From NCBI RefSeq assembly GCF_037392515.1, contig NC_090287.1, forward strand, positions 15,179,001-15,243,000: 64,000 bases of DNA, in the 5' to 3' direction. Of this stretch, positions 42,401 to 57,400 are shown piece by piece (positions within the stretch are counted from its first letter, which is position 1; every line of letters starts with the position of its first letter). Origin of the DNA: Haliotis asinina. Lineage: Eukaryota > Mollusca > Gastropoda > Lepetellida > Haliotidae. A model generated the notes under the pieces. It was not told where the DNA came from, did not search any database, and worked only from the letters and a program-made list of their open reading frames with translations. The position numbers were made by a program, and so were the translations under genes.

Positions 42401-45400
42401 AATGAAGTAAGTGAACATTGTCTGCCATTTAACAACCACAGGTCTAGCAGTTCAACTGCTCATATACCTGTCTCGCTCAGACATCAAACGGCACTCTCTA
42501 ACTTGTCTGATCGCTTAATTAGCCTACTGTTGTTTGAGGACAGGATTACAATGGTACAGTGGTGATGAGGGCAAGATGACATGTCTGTATTATGGAGACA
42601 GGGAGATTGATGGATTCACCATGGTAGTGAGTGGTCTGTCACCTCAGCCCAGACGCCAAATTACCCACCATGCTGACCTGTAAATGTAACTGTATGGAAT
42701 AGATTCACATAGACTATATTTTCAGACTGACTGATTAGGTTGTAAATATTTCTGTATTTGTCCTTGGTTTAGTTGTTTTTAAGCTATATTAGCATACCGG
42801 AATATAGCTTTGTTTTTAATGGGAACTTTCCAGAATCACACGCTCATGCTCAGCACTTATTTTTCAGTTAATGTATTGTTTTCATTTTATCATGTTTTTA
42901 TGTAGTGTTGACTAAATACAATTGACCATGTTAGCTAAAATTTTATGTATTGCCATTTTATTTGGTTGTGATTTTCTTTCTTTAAATGATTAGATACGTG
43001 TCTTTGATTAAGTCACACAGGCATTGTTTTTTTCCTACTTTGATGTAGGCACATGGAGTGATCATTACCACATGTTCCATGATCCAAGACAGTGGAGCTC
43101 CATGACAAGTTGTGCCCCCAAGCTTCTAGTATTCACTGGACGCTGGGTTGAATCCAAATGCAGTTCATGTCTCGGCAGGAGCATCACCTGTGGTTCAAGG
43201 TTCTTGTTTGGTGGTGTTGAGTTTGAATCCACAAGATGATGTTACAAGCTATAGGAGCATGTAATGGCAACCCCTTATTCACGGGCTTGCAGACTGGTTC
43301 ATTTTCTTGGAATTAAGTGGTTGTCAGTCAGTCAAATTTGGTAATTATGTGCCTATCAAATGAGGATGACATACTACCACTTGTTTCCATCCATGGCACA
43401 ATGAAACACTTGTATGGAGTGTGTTACTGGTGCATCAACATAGTACTACATGGAGTCATCCCTTTCAAGCTGATTACTGTATGTAAGTACTGGTATGTAA
43501 AGGAGCCTTCAGTGGACATGGTGGAGGAAGTAATCTCAATGATGCTGTCCGCGTTAACTGATGACAACACTGGATCTGTGTGGTTAGATGGGATTCTGTG
43601 GTTGTGATGAGGTGTAGGAGATTATGAGGCCAGATGAGATACAGCACCACCCGCGGTGGAACTTTATGGCCGGCCTAAGGTTATAGTGGTCTCCTACTGA
43701 TAGGCAGGTCATCACCTTTGGATCCTTGATTGTGGTATCTACTCAACCCACTGACTGGTCCATTTGAAACTCGGGAATCTTTTCCATTTAGTCTTTCATG
43801 CAGAAATCATAGGAATCTCTTAAAGTTTTAAAGTTTGTGATCCTTCATAGCTTGTTGATCATGCTTCTGAATTCTTTAACTTAAGTTCTCTATAATTTTG
43901 CAAAATGGCCATTGGTTGCATCAGTTTTAATTGTATCAATGATTGTTCAGACAAGTCAGTTGCATCATGTCATTCTGATGTCATTTGAGATTTAATGTTT
44001 TTGTAATTATCATATCCCAAGTGCACAGATCAGTGCTCATGCTGTTGATCACTGGATTGTTTGGTCCACATTGGATTATTTTCAGACTATCACCGTGCAG
44101 CAGTAATATTGCTTTGTGCCACTTTAAACAACAAATAAACAAACAATGTTTCGAGCAAAATCGGTATCTTTGCATTGTGGGATATTGCTAAATTTGAAAG
44201 AAATTCAAGACATTAGTGAGCACCCAGGATGATGAACTGATCTAAAACCATGAATTTAGTGTCAGTAGAATCTTAAGTTTTACATTAGAATGATAAGGTT
44301 ATGTACCTCATGTTCACTGTTCTTCAAGTATTTTTGCATGTATATTTTAGATGTTATAGTTATTATTTGTCACTTTGTTTTCTGATGAAAATCAAGCTTA
44401 GGACAGCACCACATACACCATTTAGTTAGTGACTTCTATAGGGAGAAAGTTACACATGAGTAAAGTATTCAAACTGTAGCACATCAGCCTGTAAATCCTG
44501 AAGTCTGGGTCAGACAGTCTGGTGATTGGTCATCATGTTTCCTTTGTCAACATCCTACTACACTGTCTACTGTCTGGGTTCAGTAACACAACACTCAGAG
44601 TCAGAGCCCAGCCACCAATAACTGTTGTAGTCCATTCAGAGCATTAGTATGAGATGCTGACTCAAAATCTCAACAGAAAATAATTATATCAATTTACACC
44701 AATCTCTGTAGAAATTAGAAATTCCTATTTGCCTTTGGGTTTCCTGTAATGTCAGACAGATTGCTGGGAACAGAACGGAACTTGTATCTGCAATCAGAGT
44801 ATATCCCATAGTATAGGGTTTACGAAATATGCTAAATAATCAATAAATGTTAGCAGAGGAGTATTGACTATTGTCATCGTATTACTTACATCATCTTGTA
44901 CGTTTACATTTGAAACAAAATTAACTGCACGATAAGGCATATTTTGATCGTATTGAGGAATTTCAGGCAACAGAATTGAAAGAATTCGTTGGAGATACAT
45001 TTCATTTCCCGTGCCTAGCCATGTATGATAATCATATCAATGATTCTTACAAATGGGTAAATTTTCCATGCAATCCATGACAATGAAGTTATTAATTCTC
45101 TGCTTGCAGCCATCATCTCTGTCTCCCATTGATCTCATGAGAGCCAAGTCTACCTCATGGCTCTATCATGGTGCCCCATCAGTCAAACATCTGACCTCCT
45201 GTAGCCTCTGTTTGGGCCTGCTTATTTCTGATTACCAAAGCACATATTGCTGTCTGATATATTTAAGTTCCAGGACACATATTGCTGTTTAATGCAGATT
45301 GTGTGTTGGTTATGGAAACAGTGGATGAGGCTTTGCTGTGTGGAATAAGAGGAATGCGGAGTTCATAATGTAATTGGCACAAGTTGTATATCGTGTCACA

Positions 45401-48400
45401 AGTTGTATCACAAGTTGTATATCGTAAAATTGTAGTGAGTTTAGTTTTATGCCACTTTTAACAATATATTTCAGCAAGTTCTTGGCAGGTGACTCCAGAA
45501 ATGGGCTTCACACATTGTGCCCATGTTGGGGATGAACCTGGCTTTTTAGCTTGATGAGTGACCGCTTTAGCCACTGGCCTACTCCACTGCCCCTGTAACA
45601 TTGTAAATATCACGTTATGAATTGTAGCTGAATTATGCAAGTATTTGGTGATTATTATACTTAATGTCTTTTACTAAGATATAGCACTATTTACAAAATG
45701 GTAAACAATTTCAGAATGTAATGTAATCTTACATACTGTTCGTCTTTAAATAATGGATATTGAAGACCTGATTTCTTCCAAAGAGTGAGTGAGTTTAGTT
45801 ACGCTGCACTCAGCAATATTCCAGCTATATGGTGGCTGTCAATAAATAATCGAGTCGACCAGACAATCCAGAGATCAACAGCATGAGAATCAATCTGTGC
45901 ATATGTCAACCAAGTTAGCGCGTCTGACCACCCGATCATGTTAGTCGCCTCACTAACTTTCATTGACATGTGTCATAACCCAAATGTGGAGAGGGATGCT
46001 CATGATCACTGAATTTTCTGGTGCAGATTCGATTATCTATAGATTGTTGTCACAGAGGTGGAATATTGCTGAGTGAGGTGTTTAATAACAAACCAACCAA
46101 TCATGTCTCGCTCATGTTTCTGCCTTGTGTGAAACAAACAGCACAGAAGTGGTCATGTGGCTATTTGAAAATCAGATTACCAGTTTTCAGGAAGTGGTTT
46201 AGCCCAGTAGAGGTTGAAGGTGTGCTCATTCTGAACATCAGGGTTTGTTTCCAAAACTTTAGGCCATGTGTGAATATTGTTTTGTTCTGCCCCTCCACCA
46301 TGATATTGCTTTCATTCCATTTCTGATATGTTAGACATTAATGGATGAATTGTTAGCTTATCACATTGCAGGTACTCTTCTCCACATTGCTTGAATGTCT
46401 TATGTGAAGTATTTGTGGTCAAATGTCATGCTGTGGTTGGAATTTTGCCCAGAGCGAAATAAAAACTTAAGATTTTCTGTCACACTATTCTCTTTTATAT
46501 GTGTCCCATATGACCTCAGAAAGAACTTTCAATTGCAAAAATAAAAATCAGATATACATAATTGCTTATTATCAGACACACAATGACACAGATCATATGA
46601 TTGATTTTCGAACATCATTTCACTTCACAAGGCGATATTTGAATTAATGTTCAACTCATTCACAAACAGTTATTTCACAGCACCGCTAAATAGTAACATC
46701 ACATCTGTGACACAGATGGCTAGTTTTGTTGGCTGTACTACATTCAGTAATAATACTAATATTCCAGCTATACGACAGTTGTTTGCTAAATCGGAAATTG
46801 TTGTTATTTTTATATTACCTAAGAGGTCAGTTTTTAAAAGTTGCTATTCCACTAGGAAATGTCATTAAGTCATCTGTGAATGGTACTAATCTCTGACTTG
46901 TGGATGTATGTTTATTATGTTTATTTCAAAATAACCCTCAAATACTAGTATTTAAGCTTGGACCTAACAATCCTGTGACTGACATCAATCACTAAAATTA
47001 TTTTATGCAGTTGAGATATGATGATATGTATTGACCATGTCTGAGAGCCTAATAAACATGGGTTGAGGAAGACCAATTCTGTGAGAATCACTATACAAGA
47101 CAGGTCTGCCAGTAGGAAGGGAGGTGAAGGTGGCCTTGCTACACTGGCAGCACTCCAGTGTCCATGAGGGGGAGGAGTGGGCTTGTTGCCCTGGAGGCTA
47201 TTTGTGGACATCAGTGTGTAGCTAATACCACTACTTACAGCTTGTCATTCTCATAGTATCTTGTACCCTTTGATAGAGTCACATCACCCTGGATGTCTCG
47301 GAAACAGGAAGTTCTAGCCTGTTTGTGGAATAGATAATCAGGTTCTAGATGTAACACAACTTAATGTGATGTTTTCGTGTCTGTTGCACTGTAAGAACTA
47401 GAGTATACAGTTCATGTTGAATTCATACTTGAATTTGGTCTAAATTTTAATCAAATATGATTCAGTTAATGTTTCATTATGGATTTTTGAAGATGATTTT
47501 GATATGAATACAACGTGACTTTTGTACTTTAAGATGGCAACAAACATTAGAAACTGTCCTAAAATGAACACAATTTCTTTAATGTGGGTTTCCACTTGAA
47601 GAAGGATTTGTTTTATTGATTTTTCCAATTGAAGGCAGTTTCCCTCTGACCATGTGCAGCTGCAGCCATGTTTGACAGAACACCATAAAGCTGATCGATG
47701 TTTTTCTCTGTCCTCAATAGTCTCTAGATTTCAAACTCGAGTCTCAACAAGCAGAAGATCCAGCTAGTTATATAATACATGTTGACGCTGTTGGTCTCAA
47801 CAAACAGAAGATCCAGCTAGTTATATAATACATGTTGATGCTGTTGGTCTCAACAAACAGAAGATCCAGCTAGTTATATAATACATGTTGACACTGTTGG
47901 TCTCAACGAGCAGAAGATCCAGCTAGTTATATAATACATGTTGACACTGTTGGTCTCAACAAACAGAAGATCCAACTAGATATATTATACTTGTTGACAC
48001 TGTTGGTCTCAACAAACAGAAGATCCAGCTAGTTATATAATACATGTTGACACTGTTGGTCTCAACGAGCAGAAGATCCAGCTAGTTATATAATACATGT
48101 TGACACTGTTGGTCTCAACAAACAGAAGATCCAGCTAGTTATATAATACATGTTGACACTGTTGGTCTCAACAAACAGAAGATCCAGCTAGTTATATAAT
48201 ACATGTTGACACTGTTGGTCTCAACAAACAGAAGATCCAGCTAGTTATATAATACATGTTGACACTGTTGGTCTCAACAAACAGAAGATCCAGCTAGTTA
48301 TATAATACATGTTGACACTGTTGGTCTCAACAAACAGAAGATCCAGCTAGTTATATAATACATGTTGACACTGTTGGTCTCAACAAACAGAAGATCCAAC

Positions 48401-51400
48401 TAGTTATATAATACATGTTTACGCTGTTGTGGATGTATGTAGATCAGTATGTGAGTTATTTCCATCAATGAGACCATAGTATATCAGGTTTTACATTTAT
48501 GGGGTCTGGTTATCTTTGCCATTTGCAGCTGTGGTGTTTAAAACCTGCGACAGTGAATAGTTTCTTTGATTATCCTGAGGTACATGTGTACATTCATTGA
48601 CATCTCACACCTTGCCTTGCCCATTTTGTTGTTCCTACGGACAAATAGAGTCTCTGTATGATGCTGTGTATTTCTTTATTTAGAGTCGTGTCCTGTACAT
48701 TGTTCTGTCAAACAATCATGCTTCATGTAAGTCACACAGTATACAATTAAGCAAAAAGGTAATAGAGGCCAAAGGCATCTGGACAACTGACAGACACACC
48801 GTGGAGATTGTGATGGAAATCTAAAAATATAGTTGTTGTGACCTTACCTGAGAAGTCTAAATGACAGCTTCAGTTTTTTCAGCTTATCGATGCCTTAGGT
48901 ACCTCATATACCATGTAATACCAACAATACCATGTAACATAGGTAACACTCTCAGGAAAGGTTAACTGATCTAAGTTTACCATTTGGTGATACTGATTTA
49001 TGTTGATGAATCATGATATGATGATAGTGAGTGAGTGAGGAAGTTTGGTGAGTAAGGGAGTTTAACTTTATGATACTTTTAGCAATGTTCCTGCTATATC
49101 AAGGTGGGCGTACCAGAAATAAACTTCACACATTGTACCCATGTGGGTAATCGAACGATTGAACACTTCAACTGCTGAGTGTGGTATAAAACTGAACTCA
49201 GTCTTAATAGATATAAGAATCTAGCATAGCAGACATTCTACTGTTACTTTGCCTTGAATTCCCCTTTCATTTGTCACAGATATAGTCCCTTAAAATTGAT
49301 ACTCATACTGATCCCAGAAGTACAGCTTACCACAATGCTCTAGTAAAAGAGAAATAAAGAAACAGATAGTGGGTCACTTTCTTATGCCATTCTCAATGTT
49401 ATTTTTTTTTTATTGTCATGTATCAAGTACAGAATACAGAAATGATACTATACATTTTGACATGGTGGGTTCTAGGCAGTAATGTAGAGATCTAATGTCG
49501 TTAGTGAAAAGTGTAAAATAAATTGTAGGATATTTATTATAGAATATTTATATACCTCACATATCCATGTGATAACTAGTGCTTCCTCAAGGCGCTGGTA
49601 TTAGTTTCCCTTGGTCATTGGAGGTCTGAGTCACAATCTAACTGCTCTCATGTAAATTTTGTACAGTCATAGTACAAGGTATACGTACAGTTAAAAAGTT
49701 ACTTCTATCTCTGCATGCATTTCACAGCTTTTGAAAAACAACTGAAAATGCTCTTCAGTTGTGGCTGCATGTGAAAATTGTGAGTGATGATTTAATGGAA
49801 GTGATGGTCAGGCTTGTTGGTTTAGATGATTCTGTGTCGTAGTTGTCCAACAGCATGGATCAGAGCTCATTTTATCTACAACTGGGTGGTGGACCTATGA
49901 TTTACATGTGGCCACCAAATAGCTGGAATAGTGTTGAGCAAGTCTTTCAAGAAACAAAAATAAACATAGCCACCAAAACACCTGTGATTTTTATTTTATC
50001 ACTATAACAGTCGTGAAAAGGGAGATAACAATGCATCAAACAATAGATTGATTGTAGCTGTTGAGTATGACAGCAATTAATCAATAGCAAAAACAAAAAT
50101 ACTATTGAGGCGTTGATAGTATGTGTGACTATGGATAGTTTGGTAATAGAATTCCTTTGATAAATTCATAGCACAAAATACAAGAAGCACCAGATTCTAT
50201 TATTTGATTTAGAGTTACCCACCCCAGTTACCTCTTAAACAGACATCACTTGATCTGGGTTTCATGTTTCTTGTCGATTGTCAAAAGCGATTGAAACTAC
50301 TTCAACTTGATTTTATCTCACATAAACTGTACATTCATTTGGGAAATGACTTCAAATATAACAATTCAAGGCACAAAGAATCCATTCTAATAGTATAACT
50401 GTATTGCAATAGTTGGGTCTCAATAGACTATCACTATCGCAATAATTTTTTGCAATAGAATATTATTATCACTATAGTTGTTTCCTCGTCCATAGTCTTC
50501 CCCTAGTATTGAGATCTGATATACAGATACATTCAGGTCATGCTGCTATGTAGATTTCCATAGTTTTGCAGTATCAGTTCTATTCTCTGGACCAGGAGAT
50601 AAATTATATGTTGTGTTGATATCTTGTTTCTCTGAAAGACAACCTGTCTATTGTAAGGAAACCCTGTCTGTCTCAGAGTGTTTTCTTGCTAACTTACACT
50701 GTGTTAAAGCTAGAACACCTCAAGTTCACTATGGGTTAGGTAGTGTGATATCTGATGTCAGTTAATTTATCCCTGCAAAGGCACTTGGCATGTAACTGAC
50801 ATCCCTGATGCAGTGTAAACAATTCAAGCTCTTCTCAAACACAATTGGAGGAGGGCTACTTTGAAGCTAGGAACATTATGCCTGTCCAAAGGATCAAGCC
50901 ATTTGCGTTGTTCAAATTTACACAGATGCTTGGCTTTATTGATTGTGTTGGAGGTGGTTCTGCATTGTATGGTGTAGGTGTGTACAATAGATAGCTGTTG
51001 ATGGTTTTCTGGTCATCCATATGGTGAAGTAACCTGTAGGGGGATTGATTGGTGTTAACAGGATTGGATTTCTTGACATTGAACTTGTATGCTTTATTTG
51101 ATCACTTTAAAGGTCGATTGTGAAACTTTGGTTGGATGTTATGTGAAAAAGGTCAGGTGCCTCAAGGTCAAAGTTGAAAGGTTAGATGGTTCAGTGTCTT
51201 TTTATGAGTCCCTGGACCTATCAGGTGACTTGTGTTTGAAACAGATGTTTTTCCTGACCCCATTTAGTTACAGTGTAAGAACTTAGATGTGGTGAATGTT
51301 TCTGAATGTAGCTGACATTTTCTTTTGTCTTTTTTAGAAGGCAACAAAATATGTGGGTTACGCATTCGATTTTGTCAAATGTGAAACACATTTTATTTTT

Positions 51401-54400
51401 GTCAATCTCTTATCAGCTTCCACTGAAGTTCCAGTATTTTTCTACTTATCTTTGATGTAGTCATCATCATTTAAACTTAAAGGCAGTCAAAAACTGTTTT
51501 GACTTTCACAATTTTGTTAATATCTTGTTCAGTGTCCATAGATTTCAGAACCTATTACTAGTATGACAAATTACAGTTATGATGAAATCAAGTAGCTATA
51601 GTTTCTTATTGTTCGTTAAATGTACTTTGACTATGATGTTGTGAGAGAGAACATTTATAACAAATGAATGGACTAAAACTCCCAGTTTTTATATCCTTCA
51701 ATTCGTTGTAAATGTGTTCATTGTAACATAGCTCCCTGCATTCCCTAGTTTTGATTTCATCTTGAGGATGTTCTATGTCGCTGATGTGATCACTTATGCA
51801 AACTGGCCAGGTTTGAGGTTACTTTAAGGATTGCCGATCCAGGTTTGATTTTCCGTAAGGGTGCAATGTGTTGAGCTGACATTCCCAAGTGCTGGTTATG
51901 CTGAACATTTGCCAAAAGCGACATGAAATTCTCTCCTCACTCTGTTTATGGAATCAATTTTTTCTGTAAAACCATACTTGATTCGGTGTTATATTGTACT
52001 AGCCACAAAATGTCCCTCGATCAATATAAGTTCACGCTATTAAATACTTGATTAAAACTATTGAAATGCTTCAGAAAATAACAGATGTTATTTTGTGTGG
52101 ACCATATTTTTCATGAGCATTGTGAGTTGATGTCAATATACTTCCACATATGTTCATGTACCTGAGGATTGATACAGTTCAGCAATAATTGAGATGTCAG
52201 ACAATTTAGAAATATGTACGCTGCCAGCTATATCTGTTCAGAGATATTAAGATGTTAAGCATGTCTTGTTGCTCCAGGTTGGCAATAAATGACTGGAAAA
52301 GTCAGAGAAGAGCGCTTCTGCCTCTCGTTGCTGCTTGGCCTTGGTCGATGAAAGTGTAGATGTAATAGTGTAGTCTATGATTTATTGATTCTGTTTGTTA
52401 TAGTTCGTTACTCCTCTTGCTATCCAGACATGGTGTACAGAGGGATGAAGATGGGATGATAGAAGTGGTTCTAGGATTGAATGAAGGTGCACTGAACATA
52501 GAAGATGTTAAAATGGCGGGTCAAACCACTATGACAGTACGCTTGGCAACAGCATGCTTGATCAGTGTTGACTTGACCCAAACAAAGCCATTTTGAGAAC
52601 CACTTAAACTCATAAAGTTCACCCTTCTAGATTAGGTTGAACATAGAATTGCCAAGCTATTTGTCAACATTATAATAATTTTTAAAAATCAGCTGTAGCA
52701 TTAATTATTTGATTGTTGACAAGATAACAATCTATGTTAGTTTCGTTACTGAGTCAAACAAACTTAAGTAGGAGGTTGCATCAGGCATTCTTTGAGCGAC
52801 CTATAACAGGCCAATCAAACGTGAGATGGCTGAACACATTTATTCAATCAGACAATGGCTTCTGTTTAGATTTAGGTGGGACTTACAATATTCCCCCAGT
52901 CACTGACACTGATCCCTCAGCAAATGAAAATTCAGATTTTAATCATAATTTATGGTACATACGCTTAGGCATTTCTGGTGACATGATTGCCATCACCTAA
53001 CATTTCTGCAAGCTGAATATTGACAAAAACACTAATTTCAGCGAATGTTTACTTACTGTTGACACTGTTGTAGTGTGCTCCATTTGCATCACCCAGAAGC
53101 GATGCTACAGAAAATAGCATGGAGACTCGTTCGGGTACAGACTTGTTTTACATAGTTATAAAGGTATGTGCGAATGTCCACTTTCGCGATTTGGTAAGCT
53201 GTGTTCTTATTGGTCAGTCTCAAAGGTTACCTGACATGACCTCCTACTAGGGTTTGTTTGAGTCAGTAGAAGAGTGCAATGAATAATACAGTGACTAATA
53301 CTGTACTTATACTGGACAAGATAACAAACAGTCAGTATGCATGGTTTTGCGCTGCTTTTAGCAGTATTCTAGCAATATCACACCAGTCAAATTACAACAG
53401 AAATGGCCTTTGTACATTGTACCCATGTAGGGAATTGAACCTGGCATGACGAGCAAATGCTTTCACCACAAGGCTACCCCTGTGACCACCCTGATAGCAA
53501 AGAGAACTACAGTCAGGTAGCACAGCATCAGTAACATAATAATTAACATGAAATGGCTGGATAATATGCCAGGACTCATGACAGTGGACTGTTACAACCA
53601 CACTATTCATCCATGAGGCAATTCTCTGCATGTGTCTTAAGGCTGAAACAGTTTAGGGAATGTGGGCAATTATGTAGTTATTGTAACTATTCCTAGGTAA
53701 TATCTTTGAGGTTAAATGACAGTTGTATCAACTGCAGGTCTTAAGTACTTCTAAGCCCTTGTAAATCTTCTTACATGCCTACAACATGTGTTTGAGGCTT
53801 TGTTCCATTAGATGATGAAATGTGTGGAGTTTTGCAGATATTATGTCCAATGTCAGATCGTAGTGCTTGTTATCGCTAAACAAACAAAGGAGCACATTCA
53901 ATTACAGGTAACGCCAGAGCGACCTTTCAGCTGACCAATCAGAGTATCGCTTACCATATTTTGAAAGTAACTGTCAAAATGTGTCCATTATTCATTTAAC
54001 CTCATAAAGTGTGACACAGATGATTCGGAATGACAGATACATGTTGTAACTGATTCTGTCAAAATTGATATCACGTATCATGTGCTGCAGTACCATTTAT
54101 AGGATGATGAGGTCAGGTTAAATCACAAATATTTCAGGTTTGTTGTGCGTGATACTATTAAAAGGAAAAAAAAGTGTGTATCATTATTTGACAAAACCAT
54201 TCACAAACACACATGAGGTCATTTTACACAACAGTAGATGAACAAGGACAGTGGCTTGAGTGTTACATAAATAATGATTGTTTTTGGAATGACTGCTAGA
54301 AAGCAAACACACATTTAAACCACATCATCATGAGACTCAGCTTAGCTACTCAATAAATGTGTCCAGACTGACACAATGCTTTGCATTTTGTTCTGGAGGT

Positions 54401-57400
54401 GACTGTCCAGAATGGAACTTTCATTAGCTCAGACTGTGGTCGACTATGAAGTCACATGAGTTGCTGTATTTGATACAGCAGTGCTTTTCACATCTGCATA
54501 AACATGAATATTAATTGTAATTTTACTACACAATGTATCAGGGTGTCCATTTTGAGGTCTCGCCCTTGATTGATTTGTCTTTATGTGCGCTGGTATGTGG
54601 TGCTGTGTACAGCACATGAGTTTCAAATCAAGTGAAGTTAATCAACTCTGGTCTGAAGAGTAAATGGATGGGTGGGCAGTCAGGTTCAACAGATGGGTCC
54701 TCTGACAGTTTCTAGCACTTTCCTCCTGCCTTGTACTAAAGCACATGTGCCTCTGTTTACCCAGAAAGTAATGGGTACTCAGTAGGGTTGGACAATGAAA
54801 CATATTAGCCTTCCCTGAGAACTTGGGTTGTATTCACCCCAGAGAGCTGAAAATTGAAATTAGCACATTGACCCCATGGCACTGGGAATGATATGTAAAG
54901 TGCCTTTAAGCAACCCAAAAGGGTCAATGCTATTTTCAGATGCACAAATTTTGTCACCAATTTCGCCCACCAGTTGATGTCAGTATTTGATGCAAATATC
55001 TCATATGTGTATGTCCAATGTTCTTTGTTTTTCAACCTGAAAATCTTGATACACTTTGTTATGTATTTCTTTGTCTCAGAAATTTTTCATTGACAAAGTT
55101 TCTATGTTGTAATCCCATTTGATGGGCCGAGACGTTATCCTTTGAAATTCTACCATCCGCACATATTGGAATCAAAAATGGTTTAAGTTGAAGTAAATGT
55201 CATTCTACAAGTTTTCAAGGAAGCTTTAAAATCAAACGCAATTGTTCCATCCAGCAGTCAGGGGCTGATCTCCATCCATAGCAATAAAGACGATTGATAT
55301 TTTGATTTGTTGGCATTTTAAATCCAAGGCCTTCTGAGATGAACTTCCAATTACACTGTAATGTCTTGGGAATCTTACCAAATCACTTCTGAAACAACAA
55401 CAGACCATTAAAACCATCACTATCATCTGTTCTAACAAATTATCAAGTTGGAGCCAGGCATGATGGAAATCTTTATCCTTGTGTCTTTCTGCTGGACGAA
55501 AACAATTTAAGTAGGATTTCCCATTATCTCAAGTTTCCCATCTTAAGTATGGACACCTGCATTCCCTGAGGTGCTAGGGCTTCACCTGTTCTGGGTAGCT
55601 GTTGGCCAGTGGAAGATGGGAAGGTATTTGATCAGTCCCTGGCTTCTCCCAGCGCTGTAACTCGTACCTCAAAGGTATGTGGATTGTAGAGGCCAAGAAT
55701 CGGCATAGACTAGAGCGGGATTCCTTCATAAAGTTAAAAGGTTAAGTGATAGAACTCTTTAAGGGTGTCCTTGGGTATTAAGGAACCTTCAAGTCTCTTG
55801 ATTTCACAAGTATTAGCTGCTAGAGCAGAGGTAGGGAATGGAATGATTGAATATTTTATGAAATATACATTCTGTTGTTGAGTATCGGAGCAGGCCGCTT
55901 GCCATCTCCATCTCATCAGACAAGGCATCCCGTGTCCAGAGGAGTGGTAATTGTTGTACCTTACTGCCGAAACTATTTATTGAACACAGTTAATGCACTG
56001 AGGTATTTATGGTATCGTGTGTGGATCCACTTGTTTCAGGATTGAGAGTTTGGTAATGTGTAGAACATGAGTGTTTCAGTAGAGGAAACCGTTTGTAATG
56101 AGTGATCATTTCCAATCATGTATGACTGTCCAGCAAGCTTTCAAAGGTCATTCAACGTTAGCCAGTCTTGGTTCAGACGGCTTCCTATGTAGATATGATG
56201 TTCTAGAAGACATACTGAAGACATAAAGATCACTTGGTTAATAGCATGTATTTTCATAAGATAGAGGCTATGTAATCTTTTATTCACTACCTGAATGATA
56301 ACCTGACATACATATATCATCAGTCATTTGGTATACTTTTCATGCCAAGGATTAAGAGTCTGCCCACTATAAGTTTGGAAGTTCAGTGATTAATCAGTTT
56401 TCCCGGAACATCTATTCAGATGTTTTGAAATGTTGTTTCCCTGTTGATATTATTTGAGAAAAATAAGTGTAGAATTGGTCAGTTTATTGGAAATCAGTGT
56501 TCCCTGTGCTCATGCTGTCATTCATGTTTAGTAAAAGTTACACACATAATACTTGGCTTATTTTGATACCTGAAATACATCAGTATATAAACTGGGTGCC
56601 ACTGGGTTTTAGCAAATTGAGAACATACTTTTCCAGTATGGGCTCTAGGTAGGAACATCTGCAGCAACATATGTTGATTGGATAGGCGACCACAGGGATC
56701 TTTTGGTCAGCCTGGATGAAATGGCAAGGTTGATGGAGCCTCATCGTACCCTGATTAGAGCGCTGCCCAATAATATCAATTTCTTCTTTTCTGGCCTTGT
56801 CTTGATTAGTGATGGGCCTCCATGACACAGCTGTAATATTGTGAATGTGTCCAACAGCAACAGTCATAATTGAACATTTTTTTTATTTAAAGATTGTGAG
56901 TAAATATGTATGAGGTATTGAGTCACTGTTAACTGGTTCTGGAACATTTCAGCTCTTCAAGATACACAGGAATTGGTTCATTACCCTGCCTAGGGATAGC
57001 ATTTGGAACATGTTCATATCAATAATTGCAACATGAATTTAAAAAAATGGAAGTTTATGAGAGTTTTGTGGCTGAAATTTGTTAGCTGAGCTGTTATTTC
57101 ATGCTATTACTATTGCTGATGCCCAGAATACCACCTCCAGCCTGAAGTTGTCCAGACTGATAGGACGCTCTAGCCTTGTGAAACAGGATTGTGAATGGTG
57201 TGTAATATAGCCACTGGTAGCTGGAGCAATCCCCAGTGTAAATGATGTTATCAAGACTGATTTCAACTTAGGTTAAACAGAAAACTAGTTCTTCTTATGA
57301 CAAGTTGCCCATTCTTGTCACACAAGTATTAGCTTCCTTAGTGTAATAGTCCTGTGTAGCAAACAGGCCTTGTCCATGGTTCTCATAGCTTGTCGAGGCA

